DNA from: Ruminococcus sp. FMBCY1
GTDB lineage: Bacteria; Bacillota; Clostridia; Oscillospirales; Acutalibacteraceae
Reading direction: 5' to 3'
Assembly: GCF_023921805.1 (NCBI RefSeq)
Contig: NZ_CP074197.1
Location: 2,108,001 to 2,172,000, forward strand
DNA: 64,000 nucleotides
This document shows, piece by piece, positions 1 to 7,937 of this stretch. A program made the translations under genes and the position numbers. How positions within the stretch are numbered: position 1 is the first letter of the stretch; each line of letters opens with the position of its first letter. Under the pieces are notes generated by a model. It saw only the letters and a program-made list of their open reading frames with translations, ran no database searches and was not told where the DNA came from.

Positions 1-477
1 AAGGTTGACGGTGTTGATTCTATCAACAACCGCAGTGAGCTTGCGAGAAAACTTACCGATATAAGCAATCTTGTGAGCTACATAAGTCTTGCGATAGTTG
101 TTGCACTTACGATTATTTCTCTGTTTATCATTGCAAATACAATCAGAACAACAATGTATTCAAGACGATTTGAGATAAGTATTATGAAGTCTGTCGGCGC
201 AACCAATGCTTTTGTTCGACTGCCGTTTGTAGTCGAGGGTATGGTTCTCGGTTTTATTTCAGCCATTATCGGTACAGGCGTACTTTATGTGGTATATGAA
301 GGCGTAATGTCGGCAGTAAATTCATTTGTAAAAATTTCCACTATTCCGTTCTCGGATGTTTATCTGCAGGTTGGCGGTATATTTATTGTTGCAGGTGTGG
401 TTATCGGTGCATTCGGCAGCTTTATTTCAATGCGTAAGTATCTGAAGATGGAAGGAAACGAAATTCTCGGCTGGTAA
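1..477 (+). CDS. ftsX: Cell-division permease FtsX, C-terminal part (cut by window edge)
   Basis: The reading frame is open from base 1, so the gene starts upstream of the window; the visible part is about 158 codons. It shows three strongly hydrophobic helices (roughly codons 28-45, 75-95 and 120-140) around an ESVGAT-like cytoplasmic loop (here MKSVGATNAFVRLPF), the layout of the FtsX/MacB permease C-terminus. FtsX works with the ATPase FtsE in the membrane to switch on a peptidoglycan hydrolase at division. The next gene, 20 bp downstream, encodes exactly such a coiled-coil M23 hydrolase, which supports FtsX over other MacB-like permeases. The stop is TAA at 475-477. Confidence 0.85.
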   Translation, partial: KVDGVDSINNRSELARKLTDISNLVSYISLAIVVALTIISLFIIANTIRTTMYSRRFEISIMKSVGATNAFVRLPFVVEGMVLGFISAIIGTGVLYVVYEGVMSAVNSFVKISTIPFSDVYLQVGGIFIVAGVVIGAFGSFISMRKYLKMEGNEILGW

Positions 478-496
478 TAACAAAGGAGTATATTTA

Positions 497-1825
497 ATGC
501 GAATTTCTAAAAAAAGATTCAAAGCAGTGCTTTGTGCAATTCTCAGTATGTGTATTTTTGCATATTCGGCTTATCCTGTATTTGCTGAGGAGCAGGCTGC
601 ACAAGAGGCATCAACTGAGCAAACTCAGGCAACCACTATTGATCCTAACGATATTGACGCACTTGAGAACAGAAGACAGGAACTTCAGGCTCAGAGCGAT
701 AAATATCAGCAAATTCTTGAAAAAACAAAAGAAAATATTGCAGATCAGGAAGAATATGTTAATGCGCTTGTAAGCAAGGTGCAGGTTCTCGACGATAAAA
801 TCGAACTCAGCCATCAGAGCATTAATGAGCTTAACGGCAAAATTCAGGACAAGCAGACAGCTATTGATAACGCTAATAAGAGCATTGAAAATCAGATGAA
901 TACTCTCCGCAACAGACTCAGAAATATTTATATGGCAGGCAATACAACTGACCTTGAAATTATTTTCGGAGCAAAGAGCTTTTCTGATTTTCTTGATAAA
1001 ATGGAGCTTGTAGAGGCACTCTCTGATTACGATAATAATCTTATCAATTCAATTAAGGGCGACCTTGAGAATATTTCTAAAGAAAAGGCAGAACTTGAAA
1101 AGGATATGGATTCACTCGAGGCAGAAGAGGCAAGCCTTGAAAGCGACCAGCAGGAGCTTAACAAAATTCTTGAAGAGAATAAAGAACTTTTGGCAGGACT
1201 TTATAAGACAAGCGATAAGGCGACAAGCGAAATCCAGAACGGCGCACTTGAAAGTGATGATATAGAAAAGGCTATTTCTAATTATTACGCTGAAAAGGCA
1301 AGACTTGAGGCAGAGCGTGCCGAGCAGGAAAGAAATAATAATTCAAACAGCGGTGGCTCATCAAGCGGCACTGTTCACGATGACCTTGAGGTTTCACCGT
1401 CAGGCTTTGTATGGCCTTGCCCGGGCTATTACTATCTTACTTCCGAATGGAACGAGGACAGAGGCTCTTATAACCACGGTGCAATTGATATAGCAGACTC
1501 AGGAATTATGGGAGCGGATGTTGTTGCCGCAAAAGAAGGCGTAGTAATTGATTCTTACAACGGTTGTTATCACAACTGGGGTAAAGACGGTTCATGCGGT
1601 TGCGGCGGCGGTTACGGCAACTATGTAATGATTGCTCATGACGGCGGTAAGATGACTGTTTACGGTCATCTCTCCACAACTATGGTTTATACGGGTCAGC
1701 ATGTATATCAGGGACAAGTTATCGGCTTTGTAGGTTCTACAGGTCATTCAACAGGTGCCCACCTTCACTTTGAAACAAGATTGAACGGTGTAAAATATAA
1801 CCCAATGACAGAATATCAATCATAA
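497..1825 (+). CDS. FtsEX-linked murein hydrolase, coiled coil plus M23 peptidase (PcsB/EnvC-like)
   Basis: A 442-aa secreted protein: signal peptide at residues 1-30 ending near VFAEE, a long charged coiled coil (about 45-270), a Ser/Asn/Gly linker, and a C-terminal M23 (LytM) zinc endopeptidase domain. The metal motifs are readable: HGAIDIA (first His and Asp) and GAHLHFE (HxH). An inserted Cys/Gly-rich loop with four Cys lies between them near residues 350-375. The family cuts peptide bridges in peptidoglycan when its coiled coil is moved by FtsEX. The AAAGGAG ribosome site at 482-488 sits just before ATG 497, in operon with ftsX. Calling it an activator or an active enzyme is open, but the catalytic residues are intact, which favours an enzyme. 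Confidence 0.88.
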   Translation: MRISKKRFKAVLCAILSMCIFAYSAYPVFAEEQAAQEASTEQTQATTIDPNDIDALENRRQELQAQSDKYQQILEKTKENIADQEEYVNALVSKVQVLDDKIELSHQSINELNGKIQDKQTAIDNANKSIENQMNTLRNRLRNIYMAGNTTDLEIIFGAKSFSDFLDKMELVEALSDYDNNLINSIKGDLENISKEKAELEKDMDSLEAEEASLESDQQELNKILEENKELLAGLYKTSDKATSEIQNGALESDDIEKAISNYYAEKARLEAERAEQERNNNSNSGGSSSGTVHDDLEVSPSGFVWPCPGYYYLTSEWNEDRGSYNHGAIDIADSGIMGADVVAAKEGVVIDSYNGCYHNWGKDGSCGCGGGYGNYVMIAHDGGKMTVYGHLSTTMVYTGQHVYQGQVIGFVGSTGHSTGAHLHFETRLNGVKYNPMTEYQS

Positions 1826-1840
1826 TTAATAATTAAAATT

Positions 1841-1887
1841 AATCCCTTTGCATATACTTTATAAAAAGTTATGCGGAGGGATTTTTT
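1841..1887 (+). terminator. Rho-independent terminator overlapping the next gene's ribosome site
   Basis: AATCCCT-TT-GCATA (1841-1854) pairs with TATGC-GG-AGGGATT (1870-1883) around a 15-nt loop and is followed by TTTT. The right arm contains the GGAGGG that would be the ribosome site of the gene starting at 1888, so the hairpin would both end transcripts and hide that site. Confidence 0.6.
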
Positions 1888-2727
1888 ATGCTTACGGCAC
1901 TGACTGTTAAAAAGCACGAACGAAGAAAAGGAATGAAAGGTTTAGTTGACAGACTTAAGCGTGACAGAGCGGTAGTACAGGTGAAAAGAGCAAGAGGTGT
2001 GTACCTTAAACAAATTACATACATTTCATACGGAAGAAAACCGAGATTTGAAAAACTCGAAAAAATAATCGGCGACAGTAAAAACAGAATAATCTGTTCG
2101 CCTAAAATAGATTTCCACGATGAGTGTGGTTTTCGCAGATTTGAAAATTCGGATTTCACGGCAAGACTTTGTACCAATCTTGCAATATGCCTGCTTTCTA
2201 TGTGTGATTTTGCGGAAAAATTAAAAATCGGCGTATATGATCCCGACGGCAGGGACAGTGAATTTTTAAAGTATGTGATGAAATATTCCTCTGATGTTAC
2301 CGTTGTTACAAATTCTCCCGATGTATATTACGATGAAAACGAACTGATAATGGAGAATATGGGAGCTTGCGCAACTGTTACAAAACGAACGGAGGAGCTT
2401 GAACTCTGTCAACTCATAATTGCTCCACGCACAATAGAAAATACTTTTTCGTCAAATGACAAAACATTGATATTGACAAACGGCAGACCGAAAGCGGAGG
2501 TTTTAGGCGAGATTTACTATAAGTATTACTTTAAAATGCCTAACGGTTTTGACAGAATAAAGCCGCAGGAGATTGAAACGGAGTATTTTTGTTCTGCACT
2601 GTATTCACTCGGAAGACAGTACAGTTTAGGCTCGATAGTGCCGACAATGTGCAGTAATTTTTCAACAAGTCAAACTGTAAAATCCTTATATGCGCAGTTT
2701 GAAAAAATAAACAAAACCTATGAATAG
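1888..2727 (+). CDS. Unrecognised conserved-type protein, 279 aa
   Basis: I do not recognise the family. The product is soluble, with a basic N-terminus (residues 1-45, rich in Lys/Arg), no signal peptide and no clear membrane segment. The middle (about 100-200) alternates predicted strands and helices, including YDPDGRDSEF and two ILTNGRP-like turns, somewhat like a Rossmann-type fold, but no catalytic motif stands out. Base composition matches the flanking host genes. ATG 1888 has GGAGGG at 1875-1880, but that site lies inside a terminator stem, so translation may instead start at Met-16 (1933). It sits between the hydrolase gene and greA on the same strand and has its own short terminator after it. 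Confidence 0.6.
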   Translation: MLTALTVKKHERRKGMKGLVDRLKRDRAVVQVKRARGVYLKQITYISYGRKPRFEKLEKIIGDSKNRIICSPKIDFHDECGFRRFENSDFTARLCTNLAICLLSMCDFAEKLKIGVYDPDGRDSEFLKYVMKYSSDVTVVTNSPDVYYDENELIMENMGACATVTKRTEELELCQLIIAPRTIENTFSSNDKTLILTNGRPKAEVLGEIYYKYYFKMPNGFDRIKPQEIETEYFCSALYSLGRQYSLGSIVPTMCSNFSTSQTVKSLYAQFEKINKTYE

Positions 2728-2729
2728 AG

Positions 2730-2748
2730 GAGGCTTGCCTCACTTTTT
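2730..2748 (+). terminator. Short terminator hairpin
   Basis: GAGGC-TT-GCCTC (2730-2741) followed by AC and TTTTT, directly after the stop codon of the 279-aa gene. The stem is only 5 bp, so its strength is uncertain. Confidence 0.5.
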
Positions 2749-2786
2749 CCGTATATGTGCTTTGCTGCCAATATTTTGCATTTTGC

Positions 2787-2815
2787 TTGACATTGGCGTT
2801 AAAAAATTTTATAAT
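2787..2815 (+). promoter_or_regulatory. Consensus sigma-A promoter for greA-lysS
   Basis: TTGACA at 2787-2792 and TATAAT at 2810-2815 are both perfect hexamers with 17 bp between them. Transcription would begin near 2822, giving a leader of about 50 nt before the greA start at 2874. Confidence 0.85.
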
Positions 2816-2873
2816 TAAAAAGTATGTAAGAATTCTACAGATTTCATTTTTCTGATTGAAAGGACGATGTATA

Positions 2874-3356
2874 ATGGCAGCAAAACAAATTATGCTTACA
2901 GCAGAAGACGTTAAAAAATACGAGGAAGAACTCGAATTCTTAAAAACCGAAAAACGAAAAGAAATTGCGGAAAAAATCAAGGTTGCCCGTTCATACGGTG
3001 ACCTTTCGGAGAACAGTGAATATGATGACGCCAAAAACGAGCAGGCTATGCTTGAGGCTCGTATTGCTACTGTTGAGGTTACTCTTAAAAATGCCGTTAT
3101 CATTGATGAGAGCAACACTTCAAACGAGCATGTTCACCTTACTTCTGTTGTAAAGGTTGAGTATGTTTCAAACGGCAGACAGGTATCTTTCAAAATCTTA
3201 GGTTCAGGTTCAAACGGAATTAACCCGAGAGAGGGCGTTATTTCTGATGAATCACCAATTGGTAAAGCTCTTATGGAGAGAAGCGTAGGCGATGTAGTTG
3301 AGGTTGAAACTCCTGCCGGCGTTCAGGGACTTAAGATTTTAGAGATTTCAAAGTAA
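2874..3356 (+). CDS. greA: Transcription elongation factor GreA
   Basis: A 160-aa protein of normal GreA length. The N-terminal antiparallel coiled coil (residues 1-75) carries the family signature region around ARSYGDLSENSEYDDAK, with the acidic tip that reaches into the RNA polymerase secondary channel; the C-terminal FKBP-like domain ends in GD-x-VEVETPAGV. It restarts backtracked polymerase by stimulating transcript cleavage. ATG 2874 is chosen because GAAAGGAC lies 8-15 bases upstream; an in-frame TTG at 2856 precedes that ribosome site. The gene follows a consensus promoter and is 25 bp upstream of lysS, a common pairing in Clostridia. Confidence 0.95.
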   Translation: MAAKQIMLTAEDVKKYEEELEFLKTEKRKEIAEKIKVARSYGDLSENSEYDDAKNEQAMLEARIATVEVTLKNAVIIDESNTSNEHVHLTSVVKVEYVSNGRQVSFKILGSGSNGINPREGVISDESPIGKALMERSVGDVVEVETPAGVQGLKILEISK

Positions 3357-3381
3357 GCAGTGTTGAAAGGAAATATAAATA

Positions 3382-5304
3382 ATGAGTGAGAAGAATCAGT
3401 CACAGAATACTGAAAATCTCGGTGAGCTTTTAAAGATTCGCCGTGAAAAGCTTGCGGCTTTACAGGAGGCAGGCAAGAATCCGTTTGAAATAACAAAGTA
3501 CGATGTTACACACCACAGTTCAGATGTTAAAGAAAACTTTGAAGAGCTTGAGGGCAAGTCGGTTTCTTTGGCAGGCAGAATTATGTCAAAGCGTGTTATG
3601 GGTAAGGCTTCTTTCTGCCATATTCAGGACTTAAAGGGCACAATTCAGGTTTATGTGGCAAGAGATAATATCGGCGAAGACAGCTACAAAGATTTTAAGA
3701 AATACGATATAGGCGACATCGTTGGCATCAGCGGCGAAGTATTTAAGACAAAGACTGGCGAGATTTCAATTCACGCAACTTCTGTAACACTTCTTTCAAA
3801 GAGCCTCCAGATTCTCCCCGAAAAATACCACGGTCTTACAAATACAGATACCCGTTACAGACAGCGTTATGTTGACCTCATTATGAACGAAGAGGTTAAG
3901 GATACATTTGTAAAGCGTTCAAAAATAATCAAAGAAATCCGTAACTTCCTTGATGAAAGAGGATTTATGGAAGTTGAAACCCCTATGCTTGTTGCAAATG
4001 CAGGCGGTGCGGCAGCAAGACCGTTTGAAACTCATTACAATGCACTTGACGAAGATGTAAAACTTCGTATTTCTCTTGAACTTTACCTTAAAAGACTTAT
4101 TGTCGGCGGTCTTGAGAAAGTTTACGAAATCGGACGAGTATTTCGTAATGAGGGTGTAGACACAAGACACAACCCTGAATTTACACTTATGGAGCTTTAT
4201 CAGGCATACACCGATTACTACGGTATGATGGACCTTACAGAGAGTATGTTTAAATATCTCGCAGAAAAGGTATGCGGCAGTTCTGTAATAACATATAACG
4301 GCATTGAAATTGATTTCGGTAAGCCTTTTGAGAGAATTACAATGGTTGACTGCATTAAAAAATATGCGGGAATTTACTTTGACGAAGTAAAGACAGACGA
4401 AGAGGCTAAGGCTCTTGCAAGAGAGAAGAACATTGAATTTGAAGAGCGCCATACAAAGGGCGATATCGTAAACCTTTTCTTTGAAGAGTTCTGCGAAAAG
4501 AATCTTATCCAGCCTACATTTGTTATGGATCATCCGCTTGCTATTTCTCCTCTTACAAAGAAAAAGCCTGATGACCCTGAAAAGGTAGAGAGATTTGAGC
4601 TCTTTATCAATACTTGGGAAATGTGCAACGCTTACTCCGAGCTTAACGACCCTATCGACCAGAGAGAAAGATTCGCTAAGCAGGAAGAGGCTTTTGCAAA
4701 CGGTGACGAAGAGGCAAACCACACAGACGAGGACTTCCTCAATGCGCTTTCTATCGGTATGCCACCGACAGGCGGTATCGGATACGGCATTGACAGACTT
4801 GTTATGCTCCTCACAGATTCACCTGCAATCAGAGATGTATTGTTGTTCCCGACAATGAAGAGCCTTGATTCCGACAAGAAGCCGTCAGGCATTCCGAAAA
4901 CAAAGGATGCTGTTGTTGAAGAAAAGATTGACTTCTCAAAGGTAAAGGTTGAGCCTTTGTTTGAAGAATATGTTGATTTTGAAACATTCTCAAAGTCAGA
5001 TTTCCGTGCAGTAAAGGTTAAGGCTTGCGAGGCGGTTAAGAAGTCGAAGAAGCTTTTACAGTTCACTCTTGATGACGGCACAGGCACAGACCGCACAATT
5101 TTAAGCGGTATTCACGCTTATTATGAGCCTGAAGAGCTGGTTGGAAAGACTCTTATCGCTATCACAAATCTTCCGCCGAGAGCGATGATGGGCATTGACT
5201 CCTGCGGTATGCTCCTCAGTGCAGTTCACGAAGAAGAAGGCGAAGAAAAGCTTCATCTTCTGATGGTTGATGACCACATTCCGGCAGGTGCAAAGCTCTA
5301 TTAA
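3382..5304 (+). CDS. lysS: Lysyl-tRNA synthetase (class II) with extra C-terminal tRNA-binding domain
   Basis: A 640-aa cytoplasmic enzyme that charges tRNA-Lys. The first 500 residues are a normal LysS: an OB-fold anticodon domain (about 55-150, [18 protein letters not shown]), then the class II core with motif 2 ([17 protein letters not shown], about 250-270) and motif 3 ([13 protein letters not shown], about 465-480). Most bacterial LysS stop near 500 residues. Here a charged linker is followed by a roughly 105-residue domain (535-640, starting [16 protein letters not shown] and containing [16 protein letters not shown]) that matches the Trbp111/EMAP-II type tRNA-binding domain usually found on MetRS. 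GAAAGGAAA lies just upstream of ATG 3382. The extra domain is expected to raise tRNA affinity. Confidence 0.95.
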   Translation: MSEKNQSQNTENLGELLKIRREKLAALQEAGKNPFEITKYDVTHHSSDVKENFEELEGKSVSLAGRIMSKRVMGKASFCHIQDLKGTIQVYVARDNIGEDSYKDFKKYDIGDIVGISGEVFKTKTGEISIHATSVTLLSKSLQILPEKYHGLTNTDTRYRQRYVDLIMNEEVKDTFVKRSKIIKEIRNFLDERGFMEVETPMLVANAGGAAARPFETHYNALDEDVKLRISLELYLKRLIVGGLEKVYEIGRVFRNEGVDTRHNPEFTLMELYQAYTDYYGMMDLTESMFKYLAEKVCGSSVITYNGIEIDFGKPFERITMVDCIKKYAGIYFDEVKTDEEAKALAREKNIEFEERHTKGDIVNLFFEEFCEKNLIQPTFVMDHPLAISPLTKKKPDDPEKVERFELFINTWEMCNAYSELNDPIDQRERFAKQEEAFANGDEEANHTDEDFLNALSIGMPPTGGIGYGIDRLVMLLTDSPAIRDVLLFPTMKSLDSDKKPSGIPKTKDAVVEEKIDFSKVKVEPLFEEYVDFETFSKSDFRAVKVKACEAVKKSKKLLQFTLDDGTGTDRTILSGIHAYYEPEELVGKTLIAITNLPPRAMMGIDSCGMLLSAVHEEEGEEKLHLLMVDDHIPAGAKLY

Positions 5305-5341
5305 GAAGTACCGTTTTAACCTACAAAACGGGATGTACTTC
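5305..5341 (+). terminator. Hairpin directly after lysS
   Basis: GAAGTA-CCGTTTT (5305-5317) pairs with AAAACGG...TACTTC (5325-5341), with a 4-nt bulge, starting at the base after the lysS stop. There is no clean U tract behind it, so it may act as an mRNA 3' structure rather than a full terminator. Confidence 0.45.
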
Positions 5342-5360
5342 ATTTGTGAAAAATCTCTGA

Positions 5361-5392
5361 AAATACACAAATACACCAAATTTACACCAAAT
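5361..5392. repeat. Direct repeat TACACCAAAT x2 in the lysS downstream spacer
   Basis: TACACCAAAT occurs at 5372-5381 and again at 5383-5392, with a related ACACAAAT just before. The rest of the 317-bp spacer 5305-5621 holds two hairpins and no gene. Such short AT-rich direct repeats are often found near integrase-type attachment sites, but nothing here proves that. Confidence 0.35.
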
Positions 5393-5457
5393 GGTGCTTG
5401 AAACGGTGCAGAGCCTAAAAAATCGCATAATTACAGGCGATACAATAGAATTTATGA

Positions 5458-5493
5458 GGGCGGTGTCTGAATTAGCGGACATCGCCCTTTTCT
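5458..5493 (+). terminator. Strong rho-independent terminator
   Basis: GGGCGGTGTC (5458-5467) pairs with GACATCGCCC (one G-U) ending at 5487 around a loop of about 10 nt, followed by TTTT. It closes the greA-lysS transcription unit. Confidence 0.75.
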
Positions 5494-5621
5494 CGACTTA
5501 AAAACCTATTTTTATCCCAAAACCACGACGGATGAGTTGAATGTTAATTTGCGTTGCTTGTAGCAACGGGCAGTCCAACATACAATTATGGTAACGACTC
5601 AGAGAAAGGAGGTTATCCATA

Positions 5622-5747
5622 ATGTTAAACGAAAACATAAAATCAATCAGGAAATCAAAAGGACTTTCACAAGAGGAACTTGCTGTTAAGCTGAATGTGG
5701 TTCGACAGACAATTTCCAAATGGGAGCAAGGGGTTTCACTTAGATAA
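5622..5747 (+). pseudogene. XRE-family regulator, 5' fragment interrupted by the mobile element
   Basis: ATG 5622 has AAAGGAGG at 5605-5612. Codons 1-36 read a typical Cro/CI helix-turn-helix (LSQEELAVKLNVVRQT, then ISKWEQG). After WEQG the frame runs into mobile-element sequence and stops at TAA 5745-5747, giving 41 residues. The missing rest lies at 13924-14320. Joining base 5731 to 13924 restores codons G-L-S-V-P-D in frame and a 168-aa protein, so this is one gene split by insertion. The short product could still bind DNA but lacks the membrane part. Confidence 0.9.
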
Positions 5748-5752
5748 AGATA
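5730..5752. other. attL: left end of the serine-recombinase element
   Basis: A GG core at 5730-5731 is followed by the element half-site at 5732-5752 (GGTTTCACTTAG...). Its reverse complement matches the right-end half-site at 13901-13921 in 18 of 21 positions. The core position is uncertain by one or two bases because it lies in a run of four G. Confidence 0.8.
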
Positions 5753-5813
5753 CCACACCATTCCCACGCTGACTTTTGCTCAACCGATACAGCCGGAGGG
5801 CTGGATAACAAGA

Positions 5814-5889
5814 AAAGGCGGTATGCGCCCCGTGGAGGGGTAGCGTACCGCCTTTCCTTGTGGGGGTTTCCAAAGGGGGCAACGCCCCC
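5814..5889 (+). terminator. Two strong GC-rich hairpins at the left end of the element
   Basis: AAAGGCGGTATGC (5814-5826) pairs with GCGTACCGCCTTT (5843-5855), with CCCC/GGGG pairing inside the loop; 20 bp later GGGGGC-AAC-GCCCCC (5875-5889) forms a second hairpin. They could stop transcription entering from the host side. Neither is followed by a good U tract. Confidence 0.5.
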
Positions 5890-5902
5890 ATTTGGCACAC
5901 GA

Positions 5903-5935
5903 CTTTGCGAAGCAAAGTGTAGTGTGTTATACGCT
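5903..5935 (+). other. Putative oriT for the MobV relaxase
   Basis: The sequence TAGTGTGTTA at 5920-5929 equals the nick-site core known for MOBV relaxases of the pMV158 group (TAGTGTG/TTA). It is preceded by the hairpin CTTTGC-GAA-GCAAAG (5903-5917) and followed by TACGC. Nicking would fall between 5926 and 5927. The matching relaxase gene is at 10955-11899, about 5 kb away. The match rests on known MOBV sites; cutting here is inferred. Confidence 0.7.
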
Positions 5936-6316
5936 CTGTCGGCGTTGCCGTGAAAATGCCGTTGCCGCCGGGGAGGGCAAGGGCATTTGAAGCGGCAGGA
6001 AAACAGGGCTGTGCTTGTGTGGCGTGGAGCCGTAAGCGCAGGTCTGGTTTCAACAGCAGACAGGGCGTATATGAAAGCCCCCGTTCATCGTCCTACGCTC
6101 CGACTTGTGGACAAAGTGTCCCGAAGTTGTGGCTACACTCCCGGAAAAGTAACAGGACAGCGGGTAACCGTCAAGGCTGAAATGAACGGGTTTACACCCG
6201 GCCTTGACCGCCGCCCGCCGTCCCACTGAATGGGTGGACAAGGCGGTCAATCCCTCAAAGTGCTTGTCTGCGCTCTTTCTGATTTTGAGGTATTCAGTTT
6301 TTCAAAATTGAATAAT
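5936..6316. other. Gene-free GC-rich stretch with a palindromic motif
   Basis: Open frames exist here on both strands, but they overlap one another, have no ribosome sites and encode Arg/Ser/Gly-rich sequence, so I see no gene. It contains GGACA-AAG-TGTCC at 6109-6121 followed by CGAAGTTG; the joined TGTCCCGAAGTTG is repeated at 9746-9758 in the control region of the same element. It may hold replication or regulatory sites. Confidence 0.5.
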
Positions 6317-6352
6317 CAAAATAAATTTTTTCGATTGAAAAAATTTTATTTG
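6317..6352 (-). terminator. AT-rich hairpin ending ant(6)
   Basis: A 16-bp arm at 6317-6332 pairs nearly perfectly with 6337-6352 around GATT; both arms have runs of T/A so it can work in both directions. The stop codon of ant(6) (6346-6348) lies inside the hairpin. Confidence 0.65.
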
Positions 6353-7212
6353 TTATCATCTTCAATGCCATATTTTTTCTTTTGCCGAATCACATAATTA
6401 CTGATTTTTTCATCATATAGTGGATACTGGTAATCCAACTGGCATGCCACTTCTGACGAAACCTCCCGGAACAATGCCATACATTGTTCAAAGGATTCCC
6501 ACATATGGGGATAGGAATCCATATTATAAGTGGACATAAGTCGTTCCCACAATTCCTCTGGGGCATATTGCTTCATAAATTTATAGTTTTTTCCCAAACT
6601 GAAATGAAATCCCTGTTTGATACCAATCAGCCAGGAAATCATGCGAAGCAATTCTTTTCGTACTATATCATTCATATGGTCAATAGCAAAAAGAATTTCT
6701 TTGCGGCATAAGCCCTTTACTACATATGTTGTAGTATTCCAAAATTCATTACAGCAATCGTCAAACATTCTTTGAGTAGGCTTCTGCAAGTGGTAGTCTA
6801 TATCCGTTGGTATTGGCGGCTTTACGATACGGTTGTCTTTATCCAACAGTAACTTTACCAGTTTATCCCATGTAAAATACTCGTCTATCAGTTCCAGCGG
6901 CAGCAAAGTTAAATCTATCTTAACATCATCAGTAAACAGCATTAAATATGAAAATCCCTTTTCTACAGCTGGAAATAATTCCATATCTTCCGGCTTTTGC
7001 AGAATCAACCTTTCACCAAATATATCTAGCCATTTATCATCACTTGTGAAGCTGTCCATATCCGTAACAAAAAAAGTAATATCAAAATCCTGAAAATCAT
7101 CAGGCGGAATATTTGTATTTGTTCTAGATCCTTCCAAAGTAACCATGCGAATGCGTTTGTCTGTTTTTGCAAAATTCAAAACAATATCATAAACTTCCTT
7201 TTCTGATCTCAT
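6346..7212 (-). CDS. ant(6)-I: Aminoglycoside 6-adenylyltransferase, ANT(6) family (streptomycin resistance)
   Basis: A 288-aa cytoplasmic enzyme, normal length for ANT(6) (about 285-302). The nucleotidyltransferase signature is readable: GSRT at residues 28-31 and DFQDFDIT with Asp-42 and Asp-44, followed by an acidic DDVKIDLTLLPLE strand (third catalytic Asp) near 105, and the family segment FWNTTTYVVKGLCRKEILFA in the helical C-terminal domain. It transfers AMP from ATP to the 6-hydroxyl of streptomycin. The start is ATG 7212, because GGAGGAG lies 9-15 bases upstream; an in-frame TTG at 7227 overlaps that ribosome site. The gene is much more AT-rich than the recombinase end of the element, so it was probably acquired separately. 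The exact ANT(6) subtype cannot be settled by eye. Confidence 0.93.
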   Translation of the reverse strand: MRSEKEVYDIVLNFAKTDKRIRMVTLEGSRTNTNIPPDDFQDFDITFFVTDMDSFTSDDKWLDIFGERLILQKPEDMELFPAVEKGFSYLMLFTDDVKIDLTLLPLELIDEYFTWDKLVKLLLDKDNRIVKPPIPTDIDYHLQKPTQRMFDDCCNEFWNTTTYVVKGLCRKEILFAIDHMNDIVRKELLRMISWLIGIKQGFHFSLGKNYKFMKQYAPEELWERLMSTYNMDSYPHMWESFEQCMALFREVSSEVACQLDYQYPLYDEKISNYVIRQKKKYGIEDDNK

Positions 7213-7385
7213 TTTTATCTCCTCCAATTATTGAAATAGGTGTGAAACCATTTTAGGGCTTTCCCGCCTTGATTACCCTTTAGCAAAGACGGGCGGGACT
7301 GTCAACGGCGGCGCATGAAATGCGCCGTTCATCTTGACCGTTGACTGGCTCGGCTGGCTTTGCTATTTTCTCGATGAAAAACAAT

Positions 7386-7901
7386 TTATTCGTACTTATT
7401 TCCATCATTGTCATAGTAAACCACATGAATGGAATACTCTTTTTCTGGGTTTTTAATTGAGATAATATCCATATCATCTGTGCTGTATCTCAATGTATCT
7501 TGCACTTGTCCATTTATTGTATAAGTGATTTCGGCATACTCTGTTTTAGCACCATTAAACCAAATTAAATCATACCATTCTCCGTTTATTGCAACGCCAC
7601 CAACAATAATCTCATCACTATTTCGGTTTGTTGATGTACTAAATTTGTAATCTCCATTTCCTGTTGGTTCAAAGATGGCAAGTGTAGATTTATTATCTGC
7701 ACTATATGCTCCACTCACGATATAACCGCCAAGTTCCAGTTCTTTTGCAATAGTCCATTCATTCCCCTTTGAAATTGCGGTGTTCAGTATGCTTTCTCTG
7801 CTGGTAATGGTATCTCCTTTGGGAGTTAAACTAAAGAAATATAAAAAAGCGGCAGCAACGCAAATAACAGTCGCTGAAATTATCAGTAACCATTTTTTCA
7901 T
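7386..7901 (-). CDS. Unrecognised membrane-anchored protein, 171 aa
   Basis: The N-terminus (MKKWLLIISATVICVAAAFLYFFSL) is a signal anchor or uncleaved signal peptide; the remaining 145 residues are polar, beta-rich and outside the membrane (segments such as IIVGGVAINGEWYDLIW and YSIHVVYYDNDG). No lipobox and no known catalytic motif are seen. ATG 7901 is preferred over the in-frame ATG at 7916 because the latter overlaps the GGAGGT ribosome site. It lies between ant(6) and the XRE regulator on the same strand, with a 173-bp spacer before ant(6) that contains a hairpin (GGCGCAT-GAA-ATGCGCC near 7311-7327). Role unknown. Confidence 0.65.
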   Translation of the reverse strand: MKKWLLIISATVICVAAAFLYFFSLTPKGDTITSRESILNTAISKGNEWTIAKELELGGYIVSGAYSADNKSTLAIFEPTGNGDYKFSTSTNRNSDEIIVGGVAINGEWYDLIWFNGAKTEYAEITYTINGQVQDTLRYSTDDMDIISIKNPEKEYSIHVVYYDNDGNKYE

Positions 7902-7937
7902 AACCAATACCTCCATATAATCTGATTTATTATTCTC

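Noticed and set aside
3919-4722. 267-codon open frame antisense to lysS
   Set aside because: Cys/Phe-rich mirror of a well-defined synthetase core; no start signals.
5736-6250. Overlapping open frames on both strands in the GC-rich left end of the small element
   Set aside because: They overlap each other and the oriT and hairpins, lack ribosome sites and give Arg/Ser/Gly-rich sequence without pattern.
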